A DNA stretch of 64,000 nt from Cellulomonas sp. 73-92 (GTDB taxonomy: Bacteria; Actinomycetota; Actinomycetes; Actinomycetales; Cellulomonadaceae). A program made the position numbers and the translations under genes. The stretch is taken from positions 231,795 through 295,794 of the forward strand of contig NZ_MKTH01000013.1 of assembly GCF_001898175.1 (NCBI RefSeq), in the 5' to 3' direction. Each line of letters begins with the position of its first letter. Position 1 is the first letter of the stretch. A model generated the notes under the pieces. That model was not told the origin of the DNA. It ran no database searches and saw only the letters and a program-made list of their open reading frames with translations. Below are positions 27,036-36,495 of this stretch, in pieces.

Positions 27036-27452
27036 ATGGGGACAGGCCCGACGAGACGCGAGGTGCTGGCCGGCGCCGGCCTGCTGGCGGGGGCGGGGGT
27101 GCTGGCGGCCTGCGGCGTGGGCTCGTCGGGCGGCGGCCGGGGACCCGGCGGCCAGAGCACCGGGCCGCTGGCGGCGGTGGCGAACATCCCGGTCGGCGGC
27201 GCGGTCGCCGCGACGCTCGACGGCCAGCCGATCCTGCTGACGCAGGCGAAGGCCGGCACGATCGTCGGGCTCTCGGCGATCTGCACCCACCAGGGCTGCA
27301 CGGTGCTCCCCCGCGGCGGCCAGCTGCTGTGCCCGTGCCACGGCTCGATCTACGCGCTCGACGGCTCGAACGTCAGCGGGCCGGCACCGGCGCCGCTCCC
27401 GCCGGTGGCGGTGCACGTCGTCGGCGGCGAGGTGCTCGGTGGGGCGGGCTGA
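27036..27452 (+). CDS. Tat-exported Rieske [2Fe-2S] protein
   Basis: TRREVLAGAGLLAGAGVLAACG; CTHQGCTVLPRGGQLLCPCHGSIYALDG. Confidence 0.93.
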   Translation: MGTGPTRREVLAGAGLLAGAGVLAACGVGSSGGGRGPGGQSTGPLAAVANIPVGGAVAATLDGQPILLTQAKAGTIVGLSAICTHQGCTVLPRGGQLLCPCHGSIYALDGSNVSGPAPAPLPPVAVHVVGGEVLGGAG

Positions 27453-27455
27453 GCC

Positions 27456-27851
27456 GTGACGCGCACCCGGACGGCGTGGGGGCTGCGCGTCATCCTCGCG
27501 GTGTGCGTCGTCGTGTCCGGTGTCGTGCACTACGCGCGGTGGCGCACGGGCATGCGGTACGTCGACATCGTCGGCCCGGCGTTCCTCGTCAACGCCGTCG
27601 CCGGTGTGGTGATCGGCGTGCTGCTGCTGGTCTGGCGGCACTGGGTCCCGCTGTTCCTGGCGTTCGGCTTCGGCGCCGCGACGCTCGGCGCGTTCATCGT
27701 CGCGACGAGCCCCCTCGGGCTGTTCGGCGTGCACTCCCGCTGGCAGGGCACCGCGGAGTGGACGTGCGCCGTCACGGAGGCCATCGCCATCGTGCTCGGC
27801 GCGGTCGCCCTCGTCGTCGAGCGCGAACGGGCCACGGCCGCGCGCGCGTAG
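27456..27851 (+). CDS. Small membrane protein (about 4 TM)
   Basis: Hydrophobic profile; follows the Rieske gene by 3 nt. Confidence 0.7.
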   Translation: MTRTRTAWGLRVILAVCVVVSGVVHYARWRTGMRYVDIVGPAFLVNAVAGVVIGVLLLVWRHWVPLFLAFGFGAATLGAFIVATSPLGLFGVHSRWQGTAEWTCAVTEAIAIVLGAVALVVERERATAARA

Positions 27852-27902
27852 TGCTTCGATACCCCCAGCGGTCCGGCTCAGGCCGCTCACAGGGGGTTCC
27901 GA

Positions 27903-29087
27903 GTGAAGACGCTCGTCGCCGGCGCCGTCGCCGGCGCTGTCGCCGCGCTGCTGTGCTCCGCCGCGCTCGGCCTGACCGCGGTCCCCGCGGCCGCGGCAGA
28001 CCCCACGGCGCCGCCTGACCCGGGACAGACCCAGGCGGTGACCTCACCCGACCCGGTGGTGAGCACGCCACCCACCACCCCACCGCCCCCGCCCGGCCCG
28101 GCCGACGTGCTCACCCCCTCCGCCCCGGAGATCACCGCCACCTGCTCCGTGCTCGGGGCGATCGTCAAGGACCTCTACGCCACCGGCGGGAGGCTGGGCC
28201 TGGGCTGGACGCCGGTGGGGACGGGTGAGCCGGCGATCACCCACATGGCCGGGCCGATGGACGTCAGCGTCGGCGTGATGTACGAGCCCAACTACCTCTA
28301 CGTCGACACGGCGATGAGCTGGCGGATCGTCGTCTGGCGCGCCGACGGGACGATCGCCTGGGACGAGCGCGGCACCACGACGCCGTGCCCGGCACCCCCG
28401 CTCCCGCGCCACGCCGAGCTGGTGAAGCCCCCGAAGCCCCCGTGCGGCTCGACGCTCGACGACGTGGCGTGGCCCTCCACCCCCGGCGTCGTGTACTCGC
28501 ACGACCAGTGGAACGGGTACGCGCGCCTGCTCCCGGGGTGGGAGTGGGTGAACGCGAACTTCAACGCGATCACGGGGTGGTGGTTGCCGGGCGGTACCAG
28601 CAGCGTCGAGGCGACGGTCGTCTGGCTGCCGCGCCAGCTGATCCTCAACCCGACCGGCAGCTGCGGCGCCAACGTGACGCCCCCCGAGACCTCGCGCATG
28701 GACAGCCCGTGCTGGTCCGGCCTCGCGAACCCGAAGCCCTGCCCGACACCCGTGCACAACGGCCCGAGCACGCCGGGCTCGGACACCACGACGATGCCGT
28801 ATCCGCCGACGGCGACAGCGCCGCCCGTCGCCATCACGACTCCCGCGCCTCCCGCGCCCCCGCGGGCGGTCGCCACCGCGACAGCGGTCACGACACCGTC
28901 GCCTCGGCCCTCACCGTCCGCGACCGCGAGCGTGCAGGCGGCCGCGAGGGTCGCCACCGCGACCGGACTCGGTGTTGCCGGCGGCCTGACCGGGGCGTGC
29001 GTGGTGGCCGCGGCGGGCGCCTTCTTCGTGCGCCTGCGTCGCCCTGGGCGGGCGAGCGACGAATCGGATGGCGAGGAGGGCCGGTGA
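27903..29087 (+). CDS. Secreted, membrane-anchored protein (paralog A)
   Basis: Signal peptide MKTLVAGAVAGAVAALLCSAALGLTAVPAAAA; T/P/A-rich stalk; C-terminal TM GLGVAGGLTGACVVAAAGAFFVRLRR. Confidence 0.75.
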   Translation: MKTLVAGAVAGAVAALLCSAALGLTAVPAAAADPTAPPDPGQTQAVTSPDPVVSTPPTTPPPPPGPADVLTPSAPEITATCSVLGAIVKDLYATGGRLGLGWTPVGTGEPAITHMAGPMDVSVGVMYEPNYLYVDTAMSWRIVVWRADGTIAWDERGTTTPCPAPPLPRHAELVKPPKPPCGSTLDDVAWPSTPGVVYSHDQWNGYARLLPGWEWVNANFNAITGWWLPGGTSSVEATVVWLPRQLILNPTGSCGANVTPPETSRMDSPCWSGLANPKPCPTPVHNGPSTPGSDTTTMPYPPTATAPPVAITTPAPPAPPRAVATATAVTTPSPRPSPSATASVQAAARVATATGLGVAGGLTGACVVAAAGAFFVRLRRPGRASDESDGEEGR

Positions 29088-30145
29088 GGGCCGTCGTGGG
29101 CTGCGGGGCCATCCTCCTCGCTGGCCTCCTCTGCGCCGGCGTCGCCGGCGCCGCGGTCGCCGACGAGACCCCACCGCCCGACCTGGCCGCGTCGACGCCG
29201 CCGTTCGAGACACCGATCGTGCGGGTCAGCTGCGCGAACGTGACCGTCTTCGAGGCGGGCAGCGCGAGTCGGGTCCGCATCTCGTCCACGCCGACCGATC
29301 CCGAGGCAGGACCGCCCTGGCCGGCCAACGACCAGTCGCTGCTGCCGGAGCCGATGGTCAACTTCTCGGGCCAGTACGACTTCGCCAATGCGGCCTGGTC
29401 ATGGAACTGGACCGTGGACGTCTGGGACATGGGCGGTGGCCAGTGGACGGCGTCCGGTACGACGACCCCCTGCCCCAGCCCTCCCTACATCAAGGGCTAC
29501 CTCACGCCGGCCAGGCCGACCGTGAACGCCATCTGCGGCGCGACGCTCGACGACGTCCACTTCCCGATGACGCGCCACATCACGTACTGGCACGACGCCA
29601 CCGCGTGGTACGCCACGGCCGAGCGGGGCTGGACGTGGGCCGAAGGGTCGCTCGGACCTCCTCACGTGGGATGGATCCCACCGGACAACGTGCCCTCGAA
29701 CCAGGTGCAGACCGTGCACATCGACGGGTACGACCTGCTCCGTCCGCCAGCCGGCTGCGGCCACATGGCTCCGGGGCCGTACGACCCCCAGCCGGCTGCA
29801 CAACGCTCGACCGCGCCGCGGGGCGACGTCGCTGCGTCCTCGGTCGCGACATCGGCTCCGACGACACCGTCCATAGAAGCGGCCGGCACCACCGCGACGG
29901 CGACCGCGACACCTGCCCCGAGCCCAGCACCGACGGCCGCGAGCCCCTCGCCCAGCCCGACGGCGACCCCGGCGACCCACGGGCAGCACGGTTGGGGCAC
30001 CACGACAGGTATCGGCGTCGCCGGAGGTGTGGCCGGCGCGTCCGTGCTGGCCGCGGCCGGCGCCTTCGTCGTGCGCCGGCGGTTGCGGCCGACGCCGAAC
30101 GGCGTGGTGCTCGACGAGTCCGGCGAACCCGAGACGCTCGACTAG
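29084..30145 (+). CDS. Secreted, membrane-anchored protein (paralog B)
   Basis: GTG overlaps upstream stop; shares GTTTPCPxPP...CGxTLDDVxxP...GWxW and C-term GIGVAGGVAGASVLAAAGAFVVRRRL with paralog A. Confidence 0.75.
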   Translation: MRAVVGCGAILLAGLLCAGVAGAAVADETPPPDLAASTPPFETPIVRVSCANVTVFEAGSASRVRISSTPTDPEAGPPWPANDQSLLPEPMVNFSGQYDFANAAWSWNWTVDVWDMGGGQWTASGTTTPCPSPPYIKGYLTPARPTVNAICGATLDDVHFPMTRHITYWHDATAWYATAERGWTWAEGSLGPPHVGWIPPDNVPSNQVQTVHIDGYDLLRPPAGCGHMAPGPYDPQPAAQRSTAPRGDVAASSVATSAPTTPSIEAAGTTATATATPAPSPAPTAASPSPSPTATPATHGQHGWGTTTGIGVAGGVAGASVLAAAGAFVVRRRLRPTPNGVVLDESGEPETLD

Positions 30146-31641
30146 CCCCAGACCAGCCCGCGGGCCGGGTCCTGGAGCACGGCGGCGACGTCGGCGAGCA
30201 CGCGCGAGCCGAGCTCGCCGTCGACCAGGCGGTGGTCGAACGACAGCGCCAGCTGCGTGACGTAGCGCGGCTTGACCTTGCCCTTGTGCACCCACGGCTG
30301 CTGCCGGATGGCGCCGAACGCGAGGATCGCCGCCTCACCCGGGTTGAGGATCGGCGTCCCTGTGTCGATGCCGAACACCCCGACGTTGGTGATGGTGATC
30401 GTCCCGTCGGCCATCTCCGCCGGGCTCGCCTTGCCCGAGCGCGCGTGGGCCGTCAGCTCGGCGATGCCGCGGGCCAGGCCGAGCAGCGACAGCCGGTGGG
30501 CGTCCTTGACGTTGGGCACCACGAGCCCGCGCGGCGTCGCGGCCGCGATCCCGAGGTTCACGTAGTGCTTGTAGACGATCTCCTGGGAGTCGTCGTCCCA
30601 GGTCGCGTTGACCTCCGGGTGGCGGTGCACGGCCAGCAGCAGCGCCTTCGCCGTGATGAGCAGCGGCGTGACGCGCACGTCCGCGAACTCACGGTCGGCG
30701 CGCAGCCGCTCGACGAGCTTCATCGTCTCGGTGACGTCGACGGTGTGGAACACCGTGACGTGCGGCGCGGTGAAGGCGCTGGTCACCATCGCCTCGGCGG
30801 TGCGCTTGCGCACCGAGCGGACCGGCACCCGCGTCTGGCGGCCGTCCGCGGAGACGGTGCCGCTGGCCAGCCACGGCCGGTCGTCCTCGGCGTAGGTGGC
30901 GAGCTCCTTGGCCTGCGCCCGCGCCGCGTACTCGAGCACGTCCTCGCGCGTGACGATTCCGCCCGGCCCGGTGGCGGCCACGGAGTCCAGCTCCAGGCCG
31001 AGGTCGCGGGCGAGCTTGCGGACCGGCGGCTTGGCGAGCGCGTGCCCAGGGCCGTTCTCCACCACGGTGCCCGACGAAGGCACGGTGCCCGACGAGGGCA
31101 CGCTGCCTGACCGTCCCGCGCCCGAGCGGTCGGTCGACGAACCCGCACCGACCCCGGCCGGCGGGACCGCCCCCACGCTGCCGTCGCCGAACGTGACGGT
31201 GCTGCCCGTGATCACGGCCGTCGAGCCACCGGCGGGCGCCACCGCGACGCGCGCGCGTCGTGAGGTGGCCGCACCGGCGGTCCCGTACCCGACGAGCACC
31301 GCGCCACCGCCCGCGGACGCCGGCTCCGCGCCGGCCTCGTCGTCCGCCGCCGCGGCCGGGGCGGCCTCCGGCGTGGGAGCCGGGGCGGACCCCGTGGGGT
31401 CGGTGTCGATCTCCACGATGGGCGTGCCGACCAGGACCGTGTCGCCGGGGGTGGCGAGCAGCTGCGTCACCACGCCCGCCCACGGCGAGGGCAGCTCGAC
31501 CAGCGACTTCGCCGTCTCGATCTCCACCAGCACCTGGTTGACGGTGACGGTGTCGCCGGGGGCGACGTGCCACTCGACGATCTCGGCCTCCGTCAGGCCC
31601 TCGCCCGCGTCGGGCAGGAGGAACTGCTGCATCACCGGCAT
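30142..31641 (-). CDS. 2-oxo acid dehydrogenase E2 (dihydrolipoamide acyltransferase)
   Basis: Lipoyl motif EIETAKSLVELPSPWAG; PPVRKLARDLGLELDSVAATGPGGIVTREDV; C-terminal LSFDHRLVDGELG. Confidence 0.93.
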   Translation of the reverse strand: MPVMQQFLLPDAGEGLTEAEIVEWHVAPGDTVTVNQVLVEIETAKSLVELPSPWAGVVTQLLATPGDTVLVGTPIVEIDTDPTGSAPAPTPEAAPAAAADDEAGAEPASAGGGAVLVGYGTAGAATSRRARVAVAPAGGSTAVITGSTVTFGDGSVGAVPPAGVGAGSSTDRSGAGRSGSVPSSGTVPSSGTVVENGPGHALAKPPVRKLARDLGLELDSVAATGPGGIVTREDVLEYAARAQAKELATYAEDDRPWLASGTVSADGRQTRVPVRSVRKRTAEAMVTSAFTAPHVTVFHTVDVTETMKLVERLRADREFADVRVTPLLITAKALLLAVHRHPEVNATWDDDSQEIVYKHYVNLGIAAATPRGLVVPNVKDAHRLSLLGLARGIAELTAHARSGKASPAEMADGTITITNVGVFGIDTGTPILNPGEAAILAFGAIRQQPWVHKGKVKPRYVTQLALSFDHRLVDGELGSRVLADVAAVLQDPARGLVWG

Positions 31642-31644
31642 CTC

Positions 31645-32694
31645 TCAGAACCCCATCGCCCGGTCGACCGCGTCGAGCACCCGGTCGAGGCTCGGCAGGT
31701 AGTCGTGCTCGACCTTCGCCACCGGGTACGGCATGTGGAACCCACCGACCCGCAGCACGGGCGCCTCCAGGTGGTAGAAGCACTCCTCGGTGACGCGCGC
31801 CGCGACCTCCGCACCGGCGCCGTACAGCACCGGCGCCTCGTGCACGACGACGCAGCGGCGCGTCTTGCGGACCGACGCCGCCACCGTCGGCAGGTCGAGC
31901 GGCGACAGCGCCCGCAGGTCGACGACCTCGATGGACGTCCCCGATGCGGCGGCGGACTCGGCCGCCCCCAGCGCGGTCGCGACCGTCGGCCCGTAGGCGA
32001 CGAGCGTCAGGTCGGTACCGGCGCGCACGACGCGGGCGGTGTCGAGGATCGACAGGTCGGCGCCGGCGCCATGCGCCGTGCCCGACGGCCCCAGGTCGAC
32101 CTCGCCCTTGTCCCAGTAGCGGACCTTGGGTTCGAAGAACAGCACCGGGTCCGGCGACGCGATGGCCGCGCGGATCATCGTGTAGGCCTCGGCCGGCGAC
32201 GACGGCGAGACGACCCGCAGTCCCGCCGTGTGCGCGAACAGCACCTCGGGGGACTCGCTGTGGTGCTCGACCGCGCCGATGCCGCCCGCGTAAGGGATGC
32301 GGATGACGACCGGCACCGTCAGCTGGCCGCGCGAGCGGTAGTGCATCTTCGCCAGCTGCGTGGTGATCTGGTCGAACGCGGGGAAGACGAACCCGTCGAA
32401 CTGGATCTCCACCACCGGCCGGTAGCCGCGCAGGGCGAGCCCGATGGCCGTGCCGACGATCCCGGACTCCGCCAGCGGCGTGTCCACGACGCGGGTCGAG
32501 CCGAACTCGGCGTGCAACCCGTCGGTGACCCGGAAGACCCCGCCGAGCCGGCCGACGTCCTCGCCCATGATCATCACGGACGGGTCGTCGGCCATGGCTC
32601 GGCGCAGGCCGGCGGTGATCGCCTTGGCGAACGTCAGTCGCTGCACGCCGCCGGCGGGGGCGGGGACCGCCGGCCGGATCTCGGTCGTCGTCAT
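31645..32694 (-). CDS. 2-oxo acid dehydrogenase E1 beta
   Basis: MIMGEDVGRLGGVFRVTDGL...RVVDTPLAESGIVGTAIGLALRGYRPVVEIQF. Confidence 0.93.
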   Translation of the reverse strand: MTTTEIRPAVPAPAGGVQRLTFAKAITAGLRRAMADDPSVMIMGEDVGRLGGVFRVTDGLHAEFGSTRVVDTPLAESGIVGTAIGLALRGYRPVVEIQFDGFVFPAFDQITTQLAKMHYRSRGQLTVPVVIRIPYAGGIGAVEHHSESPEVLFAHTAGLRVVSPSSPAEAYTMIRAAIASPDPVLFFEPKVRYWDKGEVDLGPSGTAHGAGADLSILDTARVVRAGTDLTLVAYGPTVATALGAAESAAASGTSIEVVDLRALSPLDLPTVAASVRKTRRCVVVHEAPVLYGAGAEVAARVTEECFYHLEAPVLRVGGFHMPYPVAKVEHDYLPSLDRVLDAVDRAMGF

Positions 32695-33821
32695 CGCCCG
32701 CTCCCCTCGAACGAGGCCTCGTAGGCCTCGAACCACTCACGCTCGGTCTCGACCACCGCGTGCGGGGTCGCGTACACGTGCTCGAACATCCGGTCGGCCG
32801 CCGGGCGGCCCATCGCGCGCACCTGGGTGCGCAGCCGCTCACCGAGGGCCTCGGCCTCGCCGGCGAGCTCGGCCCGGAACACCTCGGGCAGCTCGCCGAG
32901 CCGCTCGAGGTAGGCCCGCAGCCGGTCGATCGGGTCGCGCTGCCGCCAGTGCTGCTCCTGCTCGGAGGTGCGGTAGCGGCTGGGGTCGTCGGACGTGGTG
33001 TGCGCACCCATCCGGTAGGTCAGCGCCTCGACGAACGTCGGCCCGCCGCCCGTGCGCGCCCGCTCGAGCGCGGCCGCCGTGACCGCGTACACGGCGACGA
33101 CGTCGTTGCCGTCCACCCGCACCGACGGGATGCCGAAGCCGGGGGCCCGGTTGGCGATCGGGGCGATCGCCTGGCTCGTCGTCGGCTCGCTGATGGCCCA
33201 CTGGTTGTTCTGGCAGAAGAGGACGAGCGGCGCCTGGTTGACCGCCGCGAAGACCATCGCCTCGTTGACGTCGCCCTGGCTCGTCGAGCCGTCGCCGAAG
33301 TAGGTGAGGACCGCCGTGTCCCGGGAGGCGTCGCCGGTGCCGACGAGCCCGTCGCGCTGCACGCCCATCGCGTAGCCCGTCGCGTGCAGCGGGTGCGCGC
33401 CGACCACCAGCGTGTACAGGTGGAACCCGTGCGCCACGGGGTCCCAGCCGCCGTGCTCGACGCCGCGGAACAGCCGCAGCACGTCGACGAGGTCCACGCC
33501 GCGCACCAGCGCCACACCGTGCTCGCGGTAGGAGGGGAACACGTGGTCCTGCGGGGCCAGCGCATACGCCGAGCCGATCTGCGCGGCCTCCTGGCCCAGC
33601 GCCTGCGCGAACAGCGCCAGCTCGCCCTGCCGCTGCAGGGCGGTGGCCTCGACGTCGAACCGGCGGGCCAGCACCATGTCGCGGTACATGCCACGCAGCG
33701 TCTGCGGGGTGAGCGACGCCGCGTGCTCGTCGTACGCGGGAGATGCGATCCGCTCGCCTGCGGGGGTGAGCAGGCGGACCAGGCCGTCCTCGGAGAGGGG
33801 GCCGAGCGGGGAGTCGGTCAC
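32691..33821 (-). CDS. 2-oxo acid dehydrogenase E1 alpha
   Basis: RRFDVEATALQRQGELALFAQALGQEAAQIGSAYAL...YFGDGSTSQGDVNEAMVFAAVNQAPLVLFCQNNQWAIS. GTG start. Confidence 0.93.
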   Translation of the reverse strand: MTDSPLGPLSEDGLVRLLTPAGERIASPAYDEHAASLTPQTLRGMYRDMVLARRFDVEATALQRQGELALFAQALGQEAAQIGSAYALAPQDHVFPSYREHGVALVRGVDLVDVLRLFRGVEHGGWDPVAHGFHLYTLVVGAHPLHATGYAMGVQRDGLVGTGDASRDTAVLTYFGDGSTSQGDVNEAMVFAAVNQAPLVLFCQNNQWAISEPTTSQAIAPIANRAPGFGIPSVRVDGNDVVAVYAVTAAALERARTGGGPTFVEALTYRMGAHTTSDDPSRYRTSEQEQHWRQRDPIDRLRAYLERLGELPEVFRAELAGEAEALGERLRTQVRAMGRPAADRMFEHVYATPHAVVETEREWFEAYEASFEGSGR

Positions 33822-33852
33822 GTGGTGCTCCTTCCGGCCGACCGGGGCGCCG

Positions 33853-33887
33853 AACCTACGCCAGCGTAGGCTACGGTCCCGTAGGTT
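33853..33887. promoter_or_regulatory. Nested CCTACG palindrome in E1 alpha promoter region
   Basis: AACCTACGCCAGCGTAGGCTACGGTCCCGTAGGTT: outer 8-bp perfect arms AACCTACG/CGTAGGTT plus inner CCTACGC-CA-GCGTAGG. Confidence 0.6.
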
Positions 33888-34000
33888 TCTCCACAGGGGC
33901 CGCCGACAAACCGGTCCGCCGCGGTTTGTCGACACCCCACTGATCACTTTCCTGACGTCCCGGTCGTGATCCACAACGAGAACTTCACGGAACCGGTTGA

Positions 34001-34019
34001 CTCTCCCTCCAGGGGAGAG
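34001..34019 (+). promoter_or_regulatory. MerR-family operator/promoter
   Basis: TTGA-CTCTCCCTCCAGGGGAGAG, 19-bp imperfect dyad resembling known MerR-family operators; 24 bp before the MerR start codon. Confidence 0.75.
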
Positions 34020-34043
34020 CCGACGGTGGTCGTGGAGGAACCG

Positions 34044-34871
34044 ATGAGCAACCTCATCCCGATCGGACGCTTCTCGCGCGTCACCCGGCTGTCGATCAAG
34101 GCGCTGCGGCACTACGACGAGTCCGGCCTGCTGGCTCCGGCCTGGGTCGACCCTTCGTCGGGCTACCGCTACTACACGTACGCCCAGGTCACGGCGGCCG
34201 AGGTGATCCGCGTGCTGCGCTCGCTCGACATGCCGCTCGACGAGGTCCGCGAGGCGCTGGCCACCGACGACCGCGAGGTCGTCGCCAAGCTCCTCGACCG
34301 GCACCGCGCACGGCTGCAGGACGAGGTCGACCGGCGCACGAGGATGCTCACCTTCCTCCTCCGTCTCATCGACCAGGAGGGCAGTCCCATGACGTACGAC
34401 GTCACCGTCAAGGAGGTCCCGGCCCAGCACGCGGCCGTGCTGCGGCGCCGCACCAGCGCACAGACCATCAGCCAGGACGTCGGCAGCGGCTACGAGGCCA
34501 TCGCCACGGCCGTCGCCCGCGCCGGCATCGCCATCGCCGGTCCGCCGTACCTCGTCATGACCGAGCTGGTGGACGACGAGATGCCCGGCGAGATCGAGCT
34601 CGGCTTCCCGGTCGCCACGCCGTTCCCCACCACCGGCGAGGAGGGCGTCACCGGTGCCGAGCTGCCCGGCGGCCTCGTCGCGGCGACGGTCCACCGCGGG
34701 CCGTACGACGAGGAGGGGCCGGCCTACCGCGCGGTCGAGGCCTGGGTGCAGGAGCACGGCCACGTCCACGCCGGCCCGCCGCGCGAGGTGTACCTCAACT
34801 CGCCGGGCGAGGTCACCGACCCGTCGCAGTACCTGACGGAGATCCAGTTCCCGATCGCGGTGCCCGCGTAG
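34044..34871 (+). CDS. MerR-family regulator with GyrI-like effector-binding domain
   Basis: IGRFSRVTRLSIKALRHYDESGLLAPAWVDPSSGYRYYTYAQ; C-term GyrI-like fold region (VTVKEVPAQHAAVLRRRT...). Confidence 0.9.
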   Translation: MSNLIPIGRFSRVTRLSIKALRHYDESGLLAPAWVDPSSGYRYYTYAQVTAAEVIRVLRSLDMPLDEVREALATDDREVVAKLLDRHRARLQDEVDRRTRMLTFLLRLIDQEGSPMTYDVTVKEVPAQHAAVLRRRTSAQTISQDVGSGYEAIATAVARAGIAIAGPPYLVMTELVDDEMPGEIELGFPVATPFPTTGEEGVTGAELPGGLVAATVHRGPYDEEGPAYRAVEAWVQEHGHVHAGPPREVYLNSPGEVTDPSQYLTEIQFPIAVPA

Positions 34872-34883
34872 GGCCGTCCCCGG

Positions 34884-35966
34884 TCAGCGAGCAGCGAGGT
34901 CCAGCGACTCCGCCGTCACCTCGAGGAGGAGGTCGGTGGCCTCGCGCTCGCCGACGGAGACACGGACGCCGTCGCCAGCGAAGGGCCGGACCAGCACCCC
35001 GGCCCGGGTGCACCGCTCCGCGAGCTTCGTCGCGTTCTCGCCGATGCCGAGCCAGACGAAGTTGGCCTGGGAGTCGGGCACGGCCCACCCCTGCGACCGC
35101 AGCCCGTCGAGCATCCGGCCGCGCTCGTCCACCAGCCGTGCCACGCGCTCGGCCATCTCCCGCTGCGCCCGCAGCGAGGCGACCGCGGCGAGCTGTGCGA
35201 CGTTCGAGACGCCGAACGGCGTGGACACCGCGCGGATTGCCGCGGCGAGCCGCGGCCGCGCGACCGCGTAGCCGACCCGCAGCCCCGCCAGCCCGTACGC
35301 CTTGGAGAAGGTCCGCAGCAGCACGACGTTGGGGTGGTTCGCGAAGGTGGCCAGGCCGTCGGCGGCGGCGGGGTCGGCCACGAACTCGACGTACGCCTCG
35401 TCGAGCACCACGAGCACGTCACCGGGCAGGGCGGACAGGAAGGACTCGAGCTCGTCGGCCCGCACCGCCGGGCCGGTGGGGTTGTTCGGGGTGCAGACGA
35501 GCACCACGCGCGTGCGCTTCGTCACGGCTGCTGCCATCGCGGGCAGGTCGAGGCGGCCGTCGTCCGTCATCGGTACGCGGACGCCGGTCGCGCCGGCGAC
35601 GGTGACGTAGATGGGGTAGGCCTCGAACGAGCGCCACGGCATGACGACCTCGGCGCCGGGCTCGCACACCGTCGCCAGGACGTGGCCGAGGACGGCGACC
35701 GAGCCGCCGCCCATGACGACCTCGTCGGGCTGCACCGCCAGGTGGGCGGCGACGGCCTCCACCAGCTCGGTGGCGTACATGTCGGGGTAGCGGTTGACGT
35801 CCACGGCCGCGTCGGCGATCGCCGCCATGACGGACGGCAGCGGCGGGAACGGGTTCTCGTTGCTCGACAGCTTGAACGCGGCCGCCCCGACCGGGACCCG
35901 GGCCCCGGGGACGTACGGCGGGAGGGTCTCGAGGGCCTTGCGGGTGGGGACGCGCGTCACGCGCAC
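34884..35966 (-). CDS. Histidinol-phosphate/aromatic aminotransferase family protein
   Basis: KLSSNENPFPPLPSVMAAI...CTPNNPTGPAV...VVLLRTFSKAYGLAGLRVGYAVA. Confidence 0.9.
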   Translation of the reverse strand: MRVTRVPTRKALETLPPYVPGARVPVGAAAFKLSSNENPFPPLPSVMAAIADAAVDVNRYPDMYATELVEAVAAHLAVQPDEVVMGGGSVAVLGHVLATVCEPGAEVVMPWRSFEAYPIYVTVAGATGVRVPMTDDGRLDLPAMAAAVTKRTRVVLVCTPNNPTGPAVRADELESFLSALPGDVLVVLDEAYVEFVADPAAADGLATFANHPNVVLLRTFSKAYGLAGLRVGYAVARPRLAAAIRAVSTPFGVSNVAQLAAVASLRAQREMAERVARLVDERGRMLDGLRSQGWAVPDSQANFVWLGIGENATKLAERCTRAGVLVRPFAGDGVRVSVGEREATDLLLEVTAESLDLAAR

Positions 35967-36090
35967 AGCATGCCACCGGCCCGGCGGCCGGGTCCGGGCG
36001 TCCGGTGCCCCACGAATTCGGGGTCCGACCAGGGCGAACCCTGATCCGCAAGCCGTGGCCGACGACGAGGCCCTCTGCCAGGATCGGCGC

Positions 36091-36492
36091 ATGGCCTTCG
36101 TGCTGCGGGTGATCATCAACGGCGTCGCCATCTGGGTGACCACGCTCGTCCTGCGACCCCGGTTCGACGTGGTGCTCGCGGACCCGAGCACCACGTGGAA
36201 GCGCGTGGTGGCGTTCCTCGTCATCGGGCTGGTCTTCGGGCTGGTCAACGCGATCGTGAAGCCGATCGTCCGGCTGCTGTCGCTGCCCCTCTACATCCTG
36301 ACGCTCGGGCTGTTCACGCTCGTCGTCAACGCCCTCATGCTGCTGCTGACGGGCTGGCTGACGCGGTTCACGCACTGGGGCCTGCACATCGAGAGCTTCG
36401 GCATCGCCGTCGTGGCGGCGCTCATCATCTCGGTGCTCTCGTTCATCCTGTCCGTCATCATCGGCCGCCGGGACCGCCGCCACCACGCCTGA
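36091..36492 (+). CDS. Phage holin family 4-like membrane protein (chromosomal housekeeping family)
   Basis: FLVIGLVFGLVNAIVKPIVRLLSLPLYILTLGLFTLVVNALMLLLTGWL. Confidence 0.85.
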   Translation: MAFVLRVIINGVAIWVTTLVLRPRFDVVLADPSTTWKRVVAFLVIGLVFGLVNAIVKPIVRLLSLPLYILTLGLFTLVVNALMLLLTGWLTRFTHWGLHIESFGIAVVAALIISVLSFILSVIIGRRDRRHHA

Positions 36493-36495
36493 CGG

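Noticed and set aside
36091-36492. Prophage remnant suggested by phage-holin-like protein
   Set aside because: Holin family 4-like proteins are common chromosomal genes in actinobacteria; no other phage genes nearby.
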